Translations under genes and position numbers: made by a program
Assembly: GCA_947497985.1 (NCBI GenBank)
Contig: CANMIX010000006.1
Location: forward strand, 62,001 to 126,000
Origin: an uncultured Paracoccaceae bacterium
GTDB lineage: Bacteria; Pseudomonadota; Alphaproteobacteria; Rhodobacterales; Rhodobacteraceae
Reading direction: 5' to 3'
Length of the DNA: 64,000 bases
Notes under the pieces: generated by a model
The model's database searches: none
What the model was told of the DNA's origin: nothing
The model's input: the letters and a program-made list of their open reading frames with translations, nothing else
Shown here: positions 20,116 through 30,125 of the stretch, one piece after another
Numbering within the stretch: position 1 is the stretch's first letter
How the letters are laid out: each line of letters begins with the position of its first letter

Positions 20116-21450
20116 ATGGCAGATCTCTATCAATCACAACGTGCAATGCGGCAGATGCGTCGGTTGGCGATGCAGCGTGGTGTGGTGGCGATCCTGGATG
20201 TCGGAAGTTCCAAAATCGCCTGCCTGATTCTGCGCTTTGACGGTCCGGATCGTCTGGGCGAAGATGGTTCTGTGGGCTCCCTTGCTGGACAGTCCGGATT
20301 TCGCGTCATCGGTGCCAACACAACCCGGTCACGCGGTGTGCAATTCGGTGAAATCTCCGCGATGCAGGAAACCGAACGTGCGATCCGTACCGCCGTTCAA
20401 GGTGCGCAGAAAATGGCCGCCGTGCGGGTTGATCATGTCATCGCCTGTTTCTCAGGCGCGCATCCCCGGTCTTATGGCCTTAATGCGCAGGTCGATCTGG
20501 AAGGGCAGGAGGTCACCGAAAATGAGGTGGCACGGGTTCTTGCGGCCTGCGAAGTTCCGGAATACGGCGGCGACCGCGAAGTTTTGCACGCCCAACCGAT
20601 CAACTTTGCCTTGGATCACCGCTCTGGCCTCAGCGATCCGCGTGGTCAGATTGGTCATGCGCTGGAAGTTGACATGCATATGTTGACCGTTGATGCGCCG
20701 ATTGTTCAAAACCTCGTCCATTGTATCAAGCGCTGCGACCTTGAACTGGCGGGGATTGCGTCTTCGGCCTATGCCTCGGGTTTTTCCGCTCTCGTGGAAG
20801 ATGAGCAGGAACTGGGCGCGGCCTGTATCGATATGGGGGGCGGTTCTACCTCCATCTCGGTCTTTATGAAGAAACACATGATCTATGCCGATGCCGTGCG
20901 CATGGGGGGAGATCACATCACCAGCGACATTTCCATGGGGTTGAGCGTTCCAACGGCCAACGCCGAGCGGATCAAGACCTTTTGTGGCGGCGTTCAGGCC
21001 ACCGGTGCAGACGATCGCGACATGATTGATATCGGCGGGGATACAGGTGACTGGGAGCATGACCGGCGCACGGTCAGTCGGGCAGAACTGATCGGCATAA
21101 TGCGTCCGCGTGTGGAAGAAATCCTCGAGGAAGTCCGCGCGCGTCTGGATGCGGCCGGGTTTGAACATTTGCCTAGCCAACAGATCGTTTTGACCGGGGG
21201 CTCCAGCCAGATCATGGGGCTTGACGGTTTGGCCACACGTATTTTGGGTCATCAGGTGCGTCTGGGGCGTCCGCTTCGGGTGCATGGTCTGCCGCAATCC
21301 GCGACGGGCCCCAGTTTTGCGTCATCTGTCGGGCTTTGCCTTCTGGCAGCTCATCCCCAGGATGAATGGTGGGATTTTGAAATGCCCGTTGATAAGCACA
21401 CCCGTGGCACATTCCGCCGTGCGGTGCGTTGGTTCAAAGAGAATTGGTAA
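20116..21450 (+). CDS. ftsA: Cell division protein FtsA
   Basis: Actin-like ATPase; VVAILDVGSSKIACLI; ACIDMGGGSTSISVF; LTGGSSQIMGL; amphipathic C-terminus. Confidence 0.96.
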   Translation: MADLYQSQRAMRQMRRLAMQRGVVAILDVGSSKIACLILRFDGPDRLGEDGSVGSLAGQSGFRVIGANTTRSRGVQFGEISAMQETERAIRTAVQGAQKMAAVRVDHVIACFSGAHPRSYGLNAQVDLEGQEVTENEVARVLAACEVPEYGGDREVLHAQPINFALDHRSGLSDPRGQIGHALEVDMHMLTVDAPIVQNLVHCIKRCDLELAGIASSAYASGFSALVEDEQELGAACIDMGGGSTSISVFMKKHMIYADAVRMGGDHITSDISMGLSVPTANAERIKTFCGGVQATGADDRDMIDIGGDTGDWEHDRRTVSRAELIGIMRPRVEEILEEVRARLDAAGFEHLPSQQIVLTGGSSQIMGLDGLATRILGHQVRLGRPLRVHGLPQSATGPSFASSVGLCLLAAHPQDEWWDFEMPVDKHTRGTFRRAVRWFKENW

Positions 21451-21785
21451 TCGGGCGTGACAGCGCCTTCGATTATCGCTAATACTTCATTAATTGCCGC
21501 AGAATGCCGGCACACAGGCGGTCGAGCAGGCCTCCATTTTACCGAAAGATGTTCACCGTAGGTCTGCCCTGCGGCGCTCTCGTTCGTTGTGTCTGCTCTG
21601 GCTGTCTCCGCAATATCTGCCCTGATCGGCGAAATGCCGCGTTTTTTTACCCTTAAATCGGCCATATTTTGTGGTCGCTTGTGCATTAGGGGATGACGCG
21701 TCAACTGTCGTTGGGTAGACTTGATGTAATGTAGGACAGGAAAATGCCCTTTGCGGGAGGGCTATAAAACACAGGCGGATAGATC

Positions 21786-23453
21786 ATGGCTTTGAACCTT
21801 TCGATGCCCGGACAAGAAGAACTGCGGCCGCGGATCACGGTGTTTGGTGTCGGCGGGGCCGGCGGCAATGCTGTGAACAATATGATTGCCAAGGAGCTGG
21901 ATGGCGTCGAATTCGTCGTTGCCAACACAGACGCACAGGCGCTGCAACAAAGTTCAGCCAAAAGCCGCGTGCAGCTTGGTGTCAAAGTCACCGAAGGTCT
22001 TGGCGCCGGCGCGCGCCCCTCGGTTGGCTCAGCCGCAGCTGAAGAAAGCATTGAACAGATTGTCGACCATCTGGCGGGGGCACATATGTGCTTTATCACC
22101 GCTGGTATGGGCGGCGGCACCGGAACCGGAGCAGCCCCAATCATCGCGCAGGCCGCGCGTGAGCTGGGTGTGCTGACCGTCGGTGTGGTGACCAAACCCT
22201 TCCAGTTCGAAGGCGGCAAACGCATGCGCCAGGCCGAAGAGGGTGTGGAATCGCTGCAAAAAGTTGTCGATACCCTGATTATCATTCCGAACCAAAACTT
22301 GTTCCGTCTGGCAAATGAGAAAACAACCTTCACCGAAGCCTTCTCGATGGCGGACGATGTCCTTTATCAAGGTGTCAAAGGCGTGACCGACTTGATGGTC
22401 CGTCCGGGTCTCATCAACCTCGACTTTGCGGACGTACGTGCCGTGATGGACGAGATGGGCAAAGCGATGATGGGCACCGGCGAAGGCGAAGGCGAAGATC
22501 GTGCGGTTCAGGCGGCCGAAAAGGCCATCGCGAACCCGCTGTTGGACGAGATTTCGCTGCGCGGCGCAAAAGGTGTGTTGATCAACATCACCGGCAGCCA
22601 CGACCTGACCCTGTTCGAATTGGACGAAGCTGCCAACCGCATCCGCGAGGAAGTGGACCCCGAGGCGAACATCATTGTGGGTTCCACTCTGGACACCGAA
22701 ATGGACGGCAAGATGCGCGTCTCTGTCGTGGCCACTGGTATTGATGCAACCGACGTGAACACCGACATGCCGGTGCCGCGTCGTCCGATGTCTGCGCCAC
22801 TGACGCAAACCGTTTCTGTTGAAGCCAAAGCACCTGAGGCCGCGCCTCTGGAGCTGAACAATGTGGCGACACGTGTCGAAGAGCCTGTTGCACAGCCCCA
22901 AGAGCCGTCGTTGTTTGAAGGTATGGAGCCTGCCGCAAGCGCAGAGCCCGAGCCGGAAGTGATTGAACACAGCGAACCAATGGGCGACGACGGCTTGCCG
23001 CCGCCAGCCTATCGTCCCGCTGTATCGGACTTCCAGCCGCAACCTGATACCATGCAAGAAACCAACCCAGGTTTTGTTGCGCCCAAAGCACCAGCGCCCG
23101 GCACACCGTCGCCCGAAGCTTTGCAACGTCTTCAGGCCGCCGCCGCCGCAGCGCAACCCCAGCAGCGTATGAACCCGCAGGTTCAGCAACCCGTAGCCGC
23201 GCCACAGGCAGAACAGCCTGCACAGCAGCAGGATGCTGCAGAACAGCGCCGTTTCGGGCTGAATTCGCTGATCCACCGGATGACCAATAATAATCAACCG
23301 GATCATGGTCAAAACGCTCCGATGCGACAGCAACCACCGGTGCAGCAGGCAGCTGCGCCACAGGCCGCTCCGGCGCCGCAACCGCAGCGCCAAGGCGACC
23401 CGGATCAGGAGCGGATTGAAATTCCGGCGTTTCTCCGCCGTCAGGCCAACTAA
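21786..23453 (+). CDS. ftsZ: Cell division protein FtsZ
   Basis: Tubulin signature [12 protein letters not shown]; long P/Q/A-rich linker; C-terminal [13 protein letters not shown] peptide. Confidence 0.98.
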   Translation: MALNLSMPGQEELRPRITVFGVGGAGGNAVNNMIAKELDGVEFVVANTDAQALQQSSAKSRVQLGVKVTEGLGAGARPSVGSAAAEESIEQIVDHLAGAHMCFITAGMGGGTGTGAAPIIAQAARELGVLTVGVVTKPFQFEGGKRMRQAEEGVESLQKVVDTLIIIPNQNLFRLANEKTTFTEAFSMADDVLYQGVKGVTDLMVRPGLINLDFADVRAVMDEMGKAMMGTGEGEGEDRAVQAAEKAIANPLLDEISLRGAKGVLINITGSHDLTLFELDEAANRIREEVDPEANIIVGSTLDTEMDGKMRVSVVATGIDATDVNTDMPVPRRPMSAPLTQTVSVEAKAPEAAPLELNNVATRVEEPVAQPQEPSLFEGMEPAASAEPEPEVIEHSEPMGDDGLPPPAYRPAVSDFQPQPDTMQETNPGFVAPKAPAPGTPSPEALQRLQAAAAAAQPQQRMNPQVQQPVAAPQAEQPAQQQDAAEQRRFGLNSLIHRMTNNNQPDHGQNAPMRQQPPVQQAAAPQAAPAPQPQRQGDPDQERIEIPAFLRRQAN

Positions 23454-23479
23454 ATATTTCAGATGTTACGGATCGAAAG

Positions 23480-23499
23480 GCCGCCGGAAGGCGGCTTTT
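23480..23499 (+). terminator. Intrinsic terminator downstream of ftsZ
   Basis: GCCGCC-GGAA-GGCGGC-TTTT. Confidence 0.8.
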
Positions 23500-23631
23500 C
23501 TGTTTTTAAACAGGTGCTTAGGTCAGTGTGAGCGAGGTTTTGCCTATTGGTTTCACCCGTGTTTCAATCCGTTACAAAGATTGAATTGTGACTTTTCTGC
23601 GAAACTCTTAACTCTTTTGAACAGGCGATCT

Positions 23632-24597
23632 ATGCGATCGTTGCAACGAACGAGGCACAGTGTGCAAAATACGCTTAAAGCATCGGTGACTTTCGACGGC
23701 GTGGGCCTTCACTCAGGCAAACCTGTTCGTATGAAGCTCATCCCGGCTCCTGCGGGACATGGCATCGTATTTAAGCGCACTGATATCGCTTTGGGTAACA
23801 CAGTTGTTCCAGCCATCTGGAATTTGGTTGAACGCTCGCCGCTGTGTACGCGCCTCGTCAATACGTCCAAAGTATCAGTTTCAACTGTCGAACATATCAT
23901 GGCCGCGCTTGCAGGCTGTGGGGTCCATAACGCTCTGGTCGAGCTTGACGGTCCGGAAGTTCCGATCATGGATGGCTCCTCTGCGCATTTTGTTCGTGGG
24001 ATCATGAAACACGGTGTGGCTCGTCAGACCCAGCCGATCACCGCTTATCGTGTAAAGAAAGAAGTCAGCGTGACCAACGCCGAAGGCGCACGGGCGACGC
24101 TGAAGCCTTCAGATCGTTTGAAAATCGAATTCCATATTGATTTTGCGGATCAGGCCATCGGCCAGCAGACCCGCAGCATGGATATGCGCAATGGCGCCTT
24201 TGCTCGTGAGCTGTGCGAATGTCGTACGTTCTGCCGCCGCTCTGATGTGGACGCGATGCAGGCGGCTGGTTTGGCTTTGGGTGGCGTGCCCGGTGAAAAT
24301 GCGGTTGTCTTTGACGGAATGTCAGTCGAAAGCGGAGGTGGTCTACGCCACTCTGACGAACCTGTGCGCCACAAAATGCTGGACGCATTGGGCGATCTGG
24401 CACTGGCTGGTGGGCCGATCTTTGGTCACTACATTGGCGATCGTGCCGGTCATTCGTTGACCAATACTTTGCTGCGCGCATTGTTTGATATGCCCGGTGC
24501 AGTTGAGCAGGTGCTGTGTGATCCAATCATGATTTCCCGCCTTCCGGGGCAAGGGCTTGTCTGGGATGAAATCCCACAACAACGCCGGGTTGCATGA
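23632..24597 (+). CDS. lpxC: UDP-3-O-acyl-N-acetylglucosamine deacetylase
   Basis: SVTFDGVGLHSGKPVRM; VSTVEHIMAALAGCGVHNALVELDGPEVPIMDGSS; HKMLDALGDLALAG; start could also be GTG 23662. Confidence 0.95.
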   Translation: MRSLQRTRHSVQNTLKASVTFDGVGLHSGKPVRMKLIPAPAGHGIVFKRTDIALGNTVVPAIWNLVERSPLCTRLVNTSKVSVSTVEHIMAALAGCGVHNALVELDGPEVPIMDGSSAHFVRGIMKHGVARQTQPITAYRVKKEVSVTNAEGARATLKPSDRLKIEFHIDFADQAIGQQTRSMDMRNGAFARELCECRTFCRRSDVDAMQAAGLALGGVPGENAVVFDGMSVESGGGLRHSDEPVRHKMLDALGDLALAGGPIFGHYIGDRAGHSLTNTLLRALFDMPGAVEQVLCDPIMISRLPGQGLVWDEIPQQRRVA

Positions 24598-24634
24598 TCC
24601 CTGCGACTTTCTGAAAGCTGTCGAAATTTATCTA

Positions 24635-24655
24635 GGCCCGCAACGCGGGCCTTTT
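24635..24655 (+). terminator. Intrinsic terminator downstream of lpxC
   Basis: GGCCCGC-AAC-GCGGGCC-TTTT. Confidence 0.8.
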
Positions 24656-24849
24656 GCGTGCGGCGTATGTTTTCAGTGACAAAAGGGGGCAAAGGTCGCG
24701 TTCTCTTGACCAGCATACCCTTGACCAAGCGGCATATTCCGGGCCAAGTGAACGTGATAGGGGCGAAAGGCATTTTGTCCTACAAATGATTGTGCTAGAC
24801 CCTGCACGGTGGGGTGCGCCCCGGTTGGAATGACGACGAGGTTAGACAT

Positions 24850-25701
24850 ATGTTCGGCATCAGAGCGGCCACAAAATTCGCGGGTTCAGTTCTTCTGGTG
24901 GCGGTCCTTGCAGGCTGCGGTGGCGCAGACGGGGACGCAGCAGCACGTTCGGAAAACCTTGAAATCTTTACGCCTCAGCAGATCTTTGAACGGGGCGAAT
25001 TTGAGCTTGCGCGCAAACGCAACAAGGACGCGGCCTATTTCTTTTCCGAAGTTGAACGCCTCTACCCCTATTCCGATTGGGCCCGGCAGGCCTTGATTAT
25101 GCAGGCCTTTACCTTCCACGGTGGCAAAGATTACGAGAGCAGCCGCGGTGCTGCGCAACGGTTCATCGACTTCTACCCAACTGATGACGATGCGGCCTAT
25201 GCGCAATACCTGCTGGCGCTCAGCTACTATGATCAGATCGACGAGATTGGCCGCGACCAGGGACTGACCTTCCAGGCGCTACAGGCGCTGCGCACCGTGA
25301 TCGAAGTCTATCCAGACAGCGAATATGCAAGCTCGGCGATTCTAAAATTTGACCTGGCTTTTGACCACCTCGCGGCCAAGGAGATGGAAATCGGGCGCTA
25401 TTATCTGCGCCAGGGGCACTTCACCTCGGCGATCAACCGCTTCCGCGTGGTTGTCGAAGATTTCCAGACCACATCTCACACCGCTGAAGCACTGCACCGT
25501 CTGGTTGAGGCCTATCTGTCCCTCGGCCTCACCAATGAGGCACAGACTGCAGGTGCCGTTCTGGGTCACAACTATCAATCGACCGAATGGTACGAGGATA
25601 GCTTCAAACTTCTCACGGCCAATGGGCTCAAACTCAAAGACCGTGGTGGCAATTGGTTGAGCCAAATTTACCGCCAATCGGTCAAAGGGGAATGGTTGTA
25701 A
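24850..25701 (+). CDS. bamD: Outer membrane protein assembly factor BamD
   Basis: Lipoprotein signal with LAGC lipobox; TPR-like repeats AEVERLYPYSDWARQALIMQAF; between lpxC and recN. Confidence 0.92.
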   Translation: MFGIRAATKFAGSVLLVAVLAGCGGADGDAAARSENLEIFTPQQIFERGEFELARKRNKDAAYFFSEVERLYPYSDWARQALIMQAFTFHGGKDYESSRGAAQRFIDFYPTDDDAAYAQYLLALSYYDQIDEIGRDQGLTFQALQALRTVIEVYPDSEYASSAILKFDLAFDHLAAKEMEIGRYYLRQGHFTSAINRFRVVVEDFQTTSHTAEALHRLVEAYLSLGLTNEAQTAGAVLGHNYQSTEWYEDSFKLLTANGLKLKDRGGNWLSQIYRQSVKGEWL

Positions 25702-25728
25702 CCGCTGGTACAGGAATAGGGCGGGGCC

Positions 25729-27381
25729 ATGCTTCGAGCGCTTGAAATCCGAGACATGTTGATCATTGATCACCTGGAGCTGCAGTTTCAGCCCGGGCTC
25801 AATGTGTTGACTGGTGAAACGGGTGCAGGGAAATCTATCCTTCTGGATTCACTGGGTTTTGTTCTGGGGTGGCGTGGCCGGTCCGAATTGGTGCGGCAGG
25901 GTGCCAAACAGGGCGAAGTGCTGGCCGAATTCGACCTGCCGGAGGATCACCCGGCCCACGCTGTTCTCGAAGAGGCTGGATTGCCGGTTAGTGATGAACT
26001 GTTGCTGCGGCGCGTAAACACGGCAGACGGGCGCAAGACGGCATGGGTCAATGATCGACGCTGTTCCGGCGACGTTCTGCGTGCCCTTTCTGCGACCCTT
26101 CTGGAACTTCACGGCCAACATGATGACAGGGGGCTTTTGAACCCACGCGGTCACCGGGGCATGTTGGATCACTTTGCCAAAGCAGACACGCTGTTGGCCA
26201 AGACCCGGAAAACTTGGACTGCGGTATCTTTGGCGCGCAAGGCTGTTGAGGCGACACGCAGCGCATTGGAGGCTGCCCGAGCCGAGGAAGAATTCCTACG
26301 CCACGCTGTGGCTGAACTGGACAAGCTGGCGCCGGAACCGGGGGAGGAGGAGACCCTCGATATCCGCCGTCGGCAGATGCAAAATGCAGAGAAAATTCGC
26401 GGCGATATTGCCCGCGCCTATGCCTTGCTGACCGAAGGTGCGGAGCAAACAACATCCGAGGCCTATCGTTGGCTCGAAAGTGTCAGCGGCGAGGGGACAG
26501 AGGGTCTGGCGGCACCTCTGGCGGCTTTGGACCGTGCGTTGGCAGAGCTCGGCGAAGCGGAATCCTCTGTGGGTCGTATCCTGAACAGCCTTGATTTCGA
26601 CCCAACGGAGCTAGAGACCTGCGAAGAACGCCTTTTTGACATCCGGGCTTTGGCGCGCAAGCATGATGTTCTGCCGGATGAGCTGGCGACCTATGCGGAT
26701 CGTCTGCGTGAAAAGTTGATGGCGCTGGATGCTGGGGATGATAATCTCGAAGAGCAGGAGCAGGCTCTGAGGGCGGCGCAGGCGGCCTATGATGCAGCAG
26801 CCGAAAAACTCAGTGCGGCGCGGCGCAAACATGCCGCCAAGCTGGATAAGGCCGTCATGGCGGAACTTGCCCCGCTCAAGATGGAGCGTGCTGTTTTCCA
26901 GACTGAAATCACGTCCGCAGAACCGAGCGCAGAAGGGACTGATGGCGTCGCCTTTACTGTGGCCACCAACCCAGGTGCTCCTTCGGGGCCGCTGAACAAG
27001 ATTGCATCAGGCGGGGAACTCAGCCGGTTTCTGCTCGCGCTCAAGGTCTGTCTGCGCGGCGAAGACGCCAGTAAAACACTGATCTTTGATGAGATCGACC
27101 GCGGCGTCGGTGGTGCAACCGCTGATGCGGTTGGCCGTCGCCTGCGTGCACTTGCCGACGGCAGCCAGGTTCTGGTGGTCACCCACTCGCCGCAGGTTGC
27201 CGCCCAGGGCGCGCATCACTGGCGGGTGCAGAAACGGGTCACAAACGGCATTACCTTGTCACAGGTGGTTCCTCTGCCGGATGACGCGCGCGTGGATGAG
27301 ATCGCGCGTATGGTTGCTGGTGACACGATCACGGATGAGGCGCGCGGTGCGGCCAAAGCTCTGCTCCTGCAGGAGAGCTGA
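25729..27381 (+). CDS. recN: DNA repair protein RecN
   Basis: LTGETGAGKSILLDSLGFVLG; LHGQHDDRGLL; ASGGELSRFLLALKV; FDEIDRGVGG. Confidence 0.96.
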   Translation: MLRALEIRDMLIIDHLELQFQPGLNVLTGETGAGKSILLDSLGFVLGWRGRSELVRQGAKQGEVLAEFDLPEDHPAHAVLEEAGLPVSDELLLRRVNTADGRKTAWVNDRRCSGDVLRALSATLLELHGQHDDRGLLNPRGHRGMLDHFAKADTLLAKTRKTWTAVSLARKAVEATRSALEAARAEEEFLRHAVAELDKLAPEPGEEETLDIRRRQMQNAEKIRGDIARAYALLTEGAEQTTSEAYRWLESVSGEGTEGLAAPLAALDRALAELGEAESSVGRILNSLDFDPTELETCEERLFDIRALARKHDVLPDELATYADRLREKLMALDAGDDNLEEQEQALRAAQAAYDAAAEKLSAARRKHAAKLDKAVMAELAPLKMERAVFQTEITSAEPSAEGTDGVAFTVATNPGAPSGPLNKIASGGELSRFLLALKVCLRGEDASKTLIFDEIDRGVGGATADAVGRRLRALADGSQVLVVTHSPQVAAQGAHHWRVQKRVTNGITLSQVVPLPDDARVDEIARMVAGDTITDEARGAAKALLLQES

Positions 27382-27493
27382 ACGTTGCACCCCCCCTGTC
27401 ACCTCGAAACTTCGGATAAAAACGCGTTTTTTTACGATGTCTTAGAGGTGCTCTGGTTGACAGTGAAGGACAACACACAACGCACTGTCTCTT

Positions 27494-29182
27494 ATGCTCC
27501 GCTCCATTAACGCATTTCTGCATACCCTTTATCAGGATTGGCGCGCGTCCATGCGCTCATCCTGGCGCGTGTTGCGTCAACGGGGGCCGAGCCAATTTCA
27601 GTTCTGGTTGATCGCCCTCGTCATTGGGATTTCCGCTGGTGCGGCCGCCTTGTTCTTTCGCAAGGCCATTAACGGGCTGCAAGCCTGGGCTTATGGGGCC
27701 GAGGACGTGGACTTTATTCATTCCTTCGCCGATGGATTGCCTTGGTACATGTTGCTGCTGATCCCGACCTGTGGCGGATTGATCGTTGGGATCGTGCTGC
27801 ACCACTTCACGCCTGACGCGCGTGTGCGGTCCGTGGCAGATGTGATTGAAGGGGCTGCACTGCATGACGGTCGAGTCGAACGGCGCGCGGGCCTTGCCTC
27901 TGCTTTTGCCTCGCTTGTAACGCTCAGCACCGGCGGCTCCTCGGGGCGAGAGGGGCCGGTGGTGCATTTGGCCGGTGTGATCTCCACCTGGGTCAGCAAT
28001 TGGATCCGTGCGGACGCGATCACCGGGCGTGATCTTCTGGGCTGCGCCGTTGCAGGTGCCGTGTCGGCCAGTTTCAACGCACCGATTGCGGGAGCGCTGT
28101 TCGCGCTTGAAGTTGTACTGCGCCACTTTGCGGTGCACGCCTTTGCCCCCATCGTCATTGCCTCGGTTGCAGGTACCGTGATCAACCGTCTGGAGTTCGG
28201 AAATGTCGCCGAATTCGACCTGGTCACACCGGGTGAGTTGCAATTCTACGTGGAGCTGCCAGCGTTCTTGTTACTGGGCGCGGTTTGCGGCGTTGTGGCC
28301 GTGGTCTTGATGCGGTCGATCTTTTTTACCGAGCAATTGGTGAATACCATTCAGGACGCATCCGGTCTGCCGCGCTGGTTACGCCCGGCGATATCTGGGG
28401 CCTTGCTGGGCTTCATCGCAATCTGGTTCCCGCATATCATTGGGGTGGGATATGAGACCACCGCGCTTGCCTTGATGGGGCAGTTGACCGTGCAGCAGTG
28501 TATTCTGTTTGTGTTCATCAAAACTGCGGCCGTTGCAATTACCATGGGCGGCCGCATGGGGGGCGGCGTGTTCTCGCCCGCTTTGATGATTGGTGCGTTG
28601 ACCGGGCTGGCCTTTGGCTGGATCGCCACAAGTATTCTACCCGAGGTTTCTGGCGTTCACACGCTTTACGCCTTTGCTGGGATGGGCGCTGTGGCGGCCG
28701 CTGTTTTGGGTGCGCCGATTTCCACGACGCTGATTGTGTTTGAACTGACCGGAGATTGGCAGATTGGCCTCGCGGTGATGGTGGCCATTTCCGTGTCTAC
28801 GGCTTTTGCATCCCAGGTCGTCGACCGCTCATTCTTTTTGACCCAGCTGGAAAACCGTGGGATTCACTGTGCGGCGGGACCGCAGGACTATGTCTTGGCG
28901 TTACAGAATTGCGGCGGGCTGATGCGCCCGTTGGGCGATGCACGTGGCCCGTCTGAGGCGCTGTGCCGGACCTTGATGGCGGATGGTGTGCTTCTTCCCG
29001 TCACTGCGACCCTCGACAGTGCCATGCCGTTATTTGAGCGAGAGCAAGATCTGGAATACATCCCGATCATTGAGGCAGCTGAAGACGGCAGTCCTGAGCT
29101 TTTGGGGGCTCTGTACCATATTGATGCACTCAAGGCCTATAACACGGCCCTCGCGGCGGCGGCAGCAGAAGAACACAGCTGA
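27494..29182 (+). CDS. ClC family chloride channel/transporter with C-terminal CBS domains
   Basis: GGSSGREGPVVHLAG; FNAPIAGALFALEVVL; polytopic; CBS-like C-terminus. Confidence 0.92.
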   Translation: MLRSINAFLHTLYQDWRASMRSSWRVLRQRGPSQFQFWLIALVIGISAGAAALFFRKAINGLQAWAYGAEDVDFIHSFADGLPWYMLLLIPTCGGLIVGIVLHHFTPDARVRSVADVIEGAALHDGRVERRAGLASAFASLVTLSTGGSSGREGPVVHLAGVISTWVSNWIRADAITGRDLLGCAVAGAVSASFNAPIAGALFALEVVLRHFAVHAFAPIVIASVAGTVINRLEFGNVAEFDLVTPGELQFYVELPAFLLLGAVCGVVAVVLMRSIFFTEQLVNTIQDASGLPRWLRPAISGALLGFIAIWFPHIIGVGYETTALALMGQLTVQQCILFVFIKTAAVAITMGGRMGGGVFSPALMIGALTGLAFGWIATSILPEVSGVHTLYAFAGMGAVAAAVLGAPISTTLIVFELTGDWQIGLAVMVAISVSTAFASQVVDRSFFLTQLENRGIHCAAGPQDYVLALQNCGGLMRPLGDARGPSEALCRTLMADGVLLPVTATLDSAMPLFEREQDLEYIPIIEAAEDGSPELLGALYHIDALKAYNTALAAAAAEEHS

Positions 29183-29275
29183 TTTGTGCCGGTCTGGCTG
29201 TGTCCGATCAGCGGAAAAACACTCACATCACGCGCGATCACAATATGTGATCTTTTTGCACCGTACACTGGTTAA

Positions 29276-29551
29276 ATGTTTCTTTCATTTGATTTGGAAG
29301 CGTTAACCAAGAAAAATAATTGTGAACGAGCAGTTAATCACAATTTTGCGGAAAACAGCGAAATGTGCCCACAAGACATAAGCCCCAAGCGGGTTGATAT
29401 AAAAAAAGTGAATTCGGACAGTGATCACGCGCGTAGAGCGTTGGATTCACTCATAGATTTCGCAATTGAATGTGCGATGGAATTCCATCAGCCATCGTCA
29501 GACGAACGTATGTCGTCCGTTAAACGCGATTTGTGTTGTAAGATTTATTGA
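29276..29551 (+). CDS. Hypothetical small protein (uncertain ORF)
   Basis: 91-aa ORF in otherwise non-coding AT-richer region, no recognisable domain. Confidence 0.2.
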   Translation: MFLSFDLEALTKKNNCERAVNHNFAENSEMCPQDISPKRVDIKKVNSDSDHARRALDSLIDFAIECAMEFHQPSSDERMSSVKRDLCCKIY

Positions 29552-29563
29552 AACAAACGGGTC

Positions 29564-29605
29564 ACAAATTCGCGCGAAACCACTCCAGATAGATCGCGAA
29601 TTTGT
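29564..29605. repeat. Inverted repeat ACAAATTCGCG-N20-CGCGAATTTGT
   Basis: Perfect 11-bp arms at 29564-29574 and 29595-29605. Confidence 0.7.
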
Positions 29606-29662
29606 TGATGTTTGTTAATAGACGGCAGACGTTGAGTTAATGATCTGCAATGGTTGCATCAA

Positions 29663-29698
29663 AAAAGCGCAGCTCCAATGGAGCGCGCTTTTGTTTTA
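29663..29698. terminator. Bidirectional intrinsic terminator
   Basis: AAAAGCGC-A-GCTCC-AAT-GGAGC-GCGCTTTT with T-rich tracts on both strands. Confidence 0.75.
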
Positions 29699-29719
29699 GC
29701 CAATCATGTCAGCCTGGGT

Positions 29720-30061
29720 TTAGACCTTTTCGACCTTCAGGCTTTCGATCGCGGCAAAGGCAACAAAGTCTTTCACCTCGGCCAAAGCTGGTGTCGGTTT
29801 CTCAAAAGACCAAGCGGCATCGCGCGTGGTGGAGGACAGGTTGACGATGTCGAAAAAGATCGCCGTGCCTTTGTCCGCTTCTTCCACGGTCTTGCCGTTC
29901 TCATCCAACATCGCCATGGCAATGTCTTCGCGAGGGAAGAAATGTACAGGAGCAGACTCGCCATCGGTCAGTTCCAGAACCCGTGTGCTCTCTCCCAGAA
30001 CAGCCCCCCCGGAGCGTACAACCCAGGTGCCTTCGGTCTTGCGAATGCGGATATCGCTCAT
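29720..30061 (-). CDS. DUF427 domain-containing protein
   Basis: MSDIRIRKTEGTWVVRSGGAVLGESTRVLEL...VHFFPREDI small beta-rich protein pattern typical of DUF427. Confidence 0.7.
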   Translation of the reverse strand: MSDIRIRKTEGTWVVRSGGAVLGESTRVLELTDGESAPVHFFPREDIAMAMLDENGKTVEEADKGTAIFFDIVNLSSTTRDAAWSFEKPTPALAEVKDFVAFAAIESLKVEKV

Positions 30062-30125
30062 GTTATGATCCCTCAATCGTTCAGAGTGTTACAGGCTTGT
30101 GCCCGTTATTTGTAACAGGAAGGTT

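Noticed and set aside
22860-23400. P/Q/A-rich low-complexity coding region
   Set aside because: This is the intrinsically disordered C-terminal linker of FtsZ, common in Alphaproteobacteria.
27418-27431. AAAAACGCGTTTTT palindrome after recN
   Set aside because: Possible weak terminator, but the hairpin has essentially no loop and its A/T-rich stem is unconvincing.
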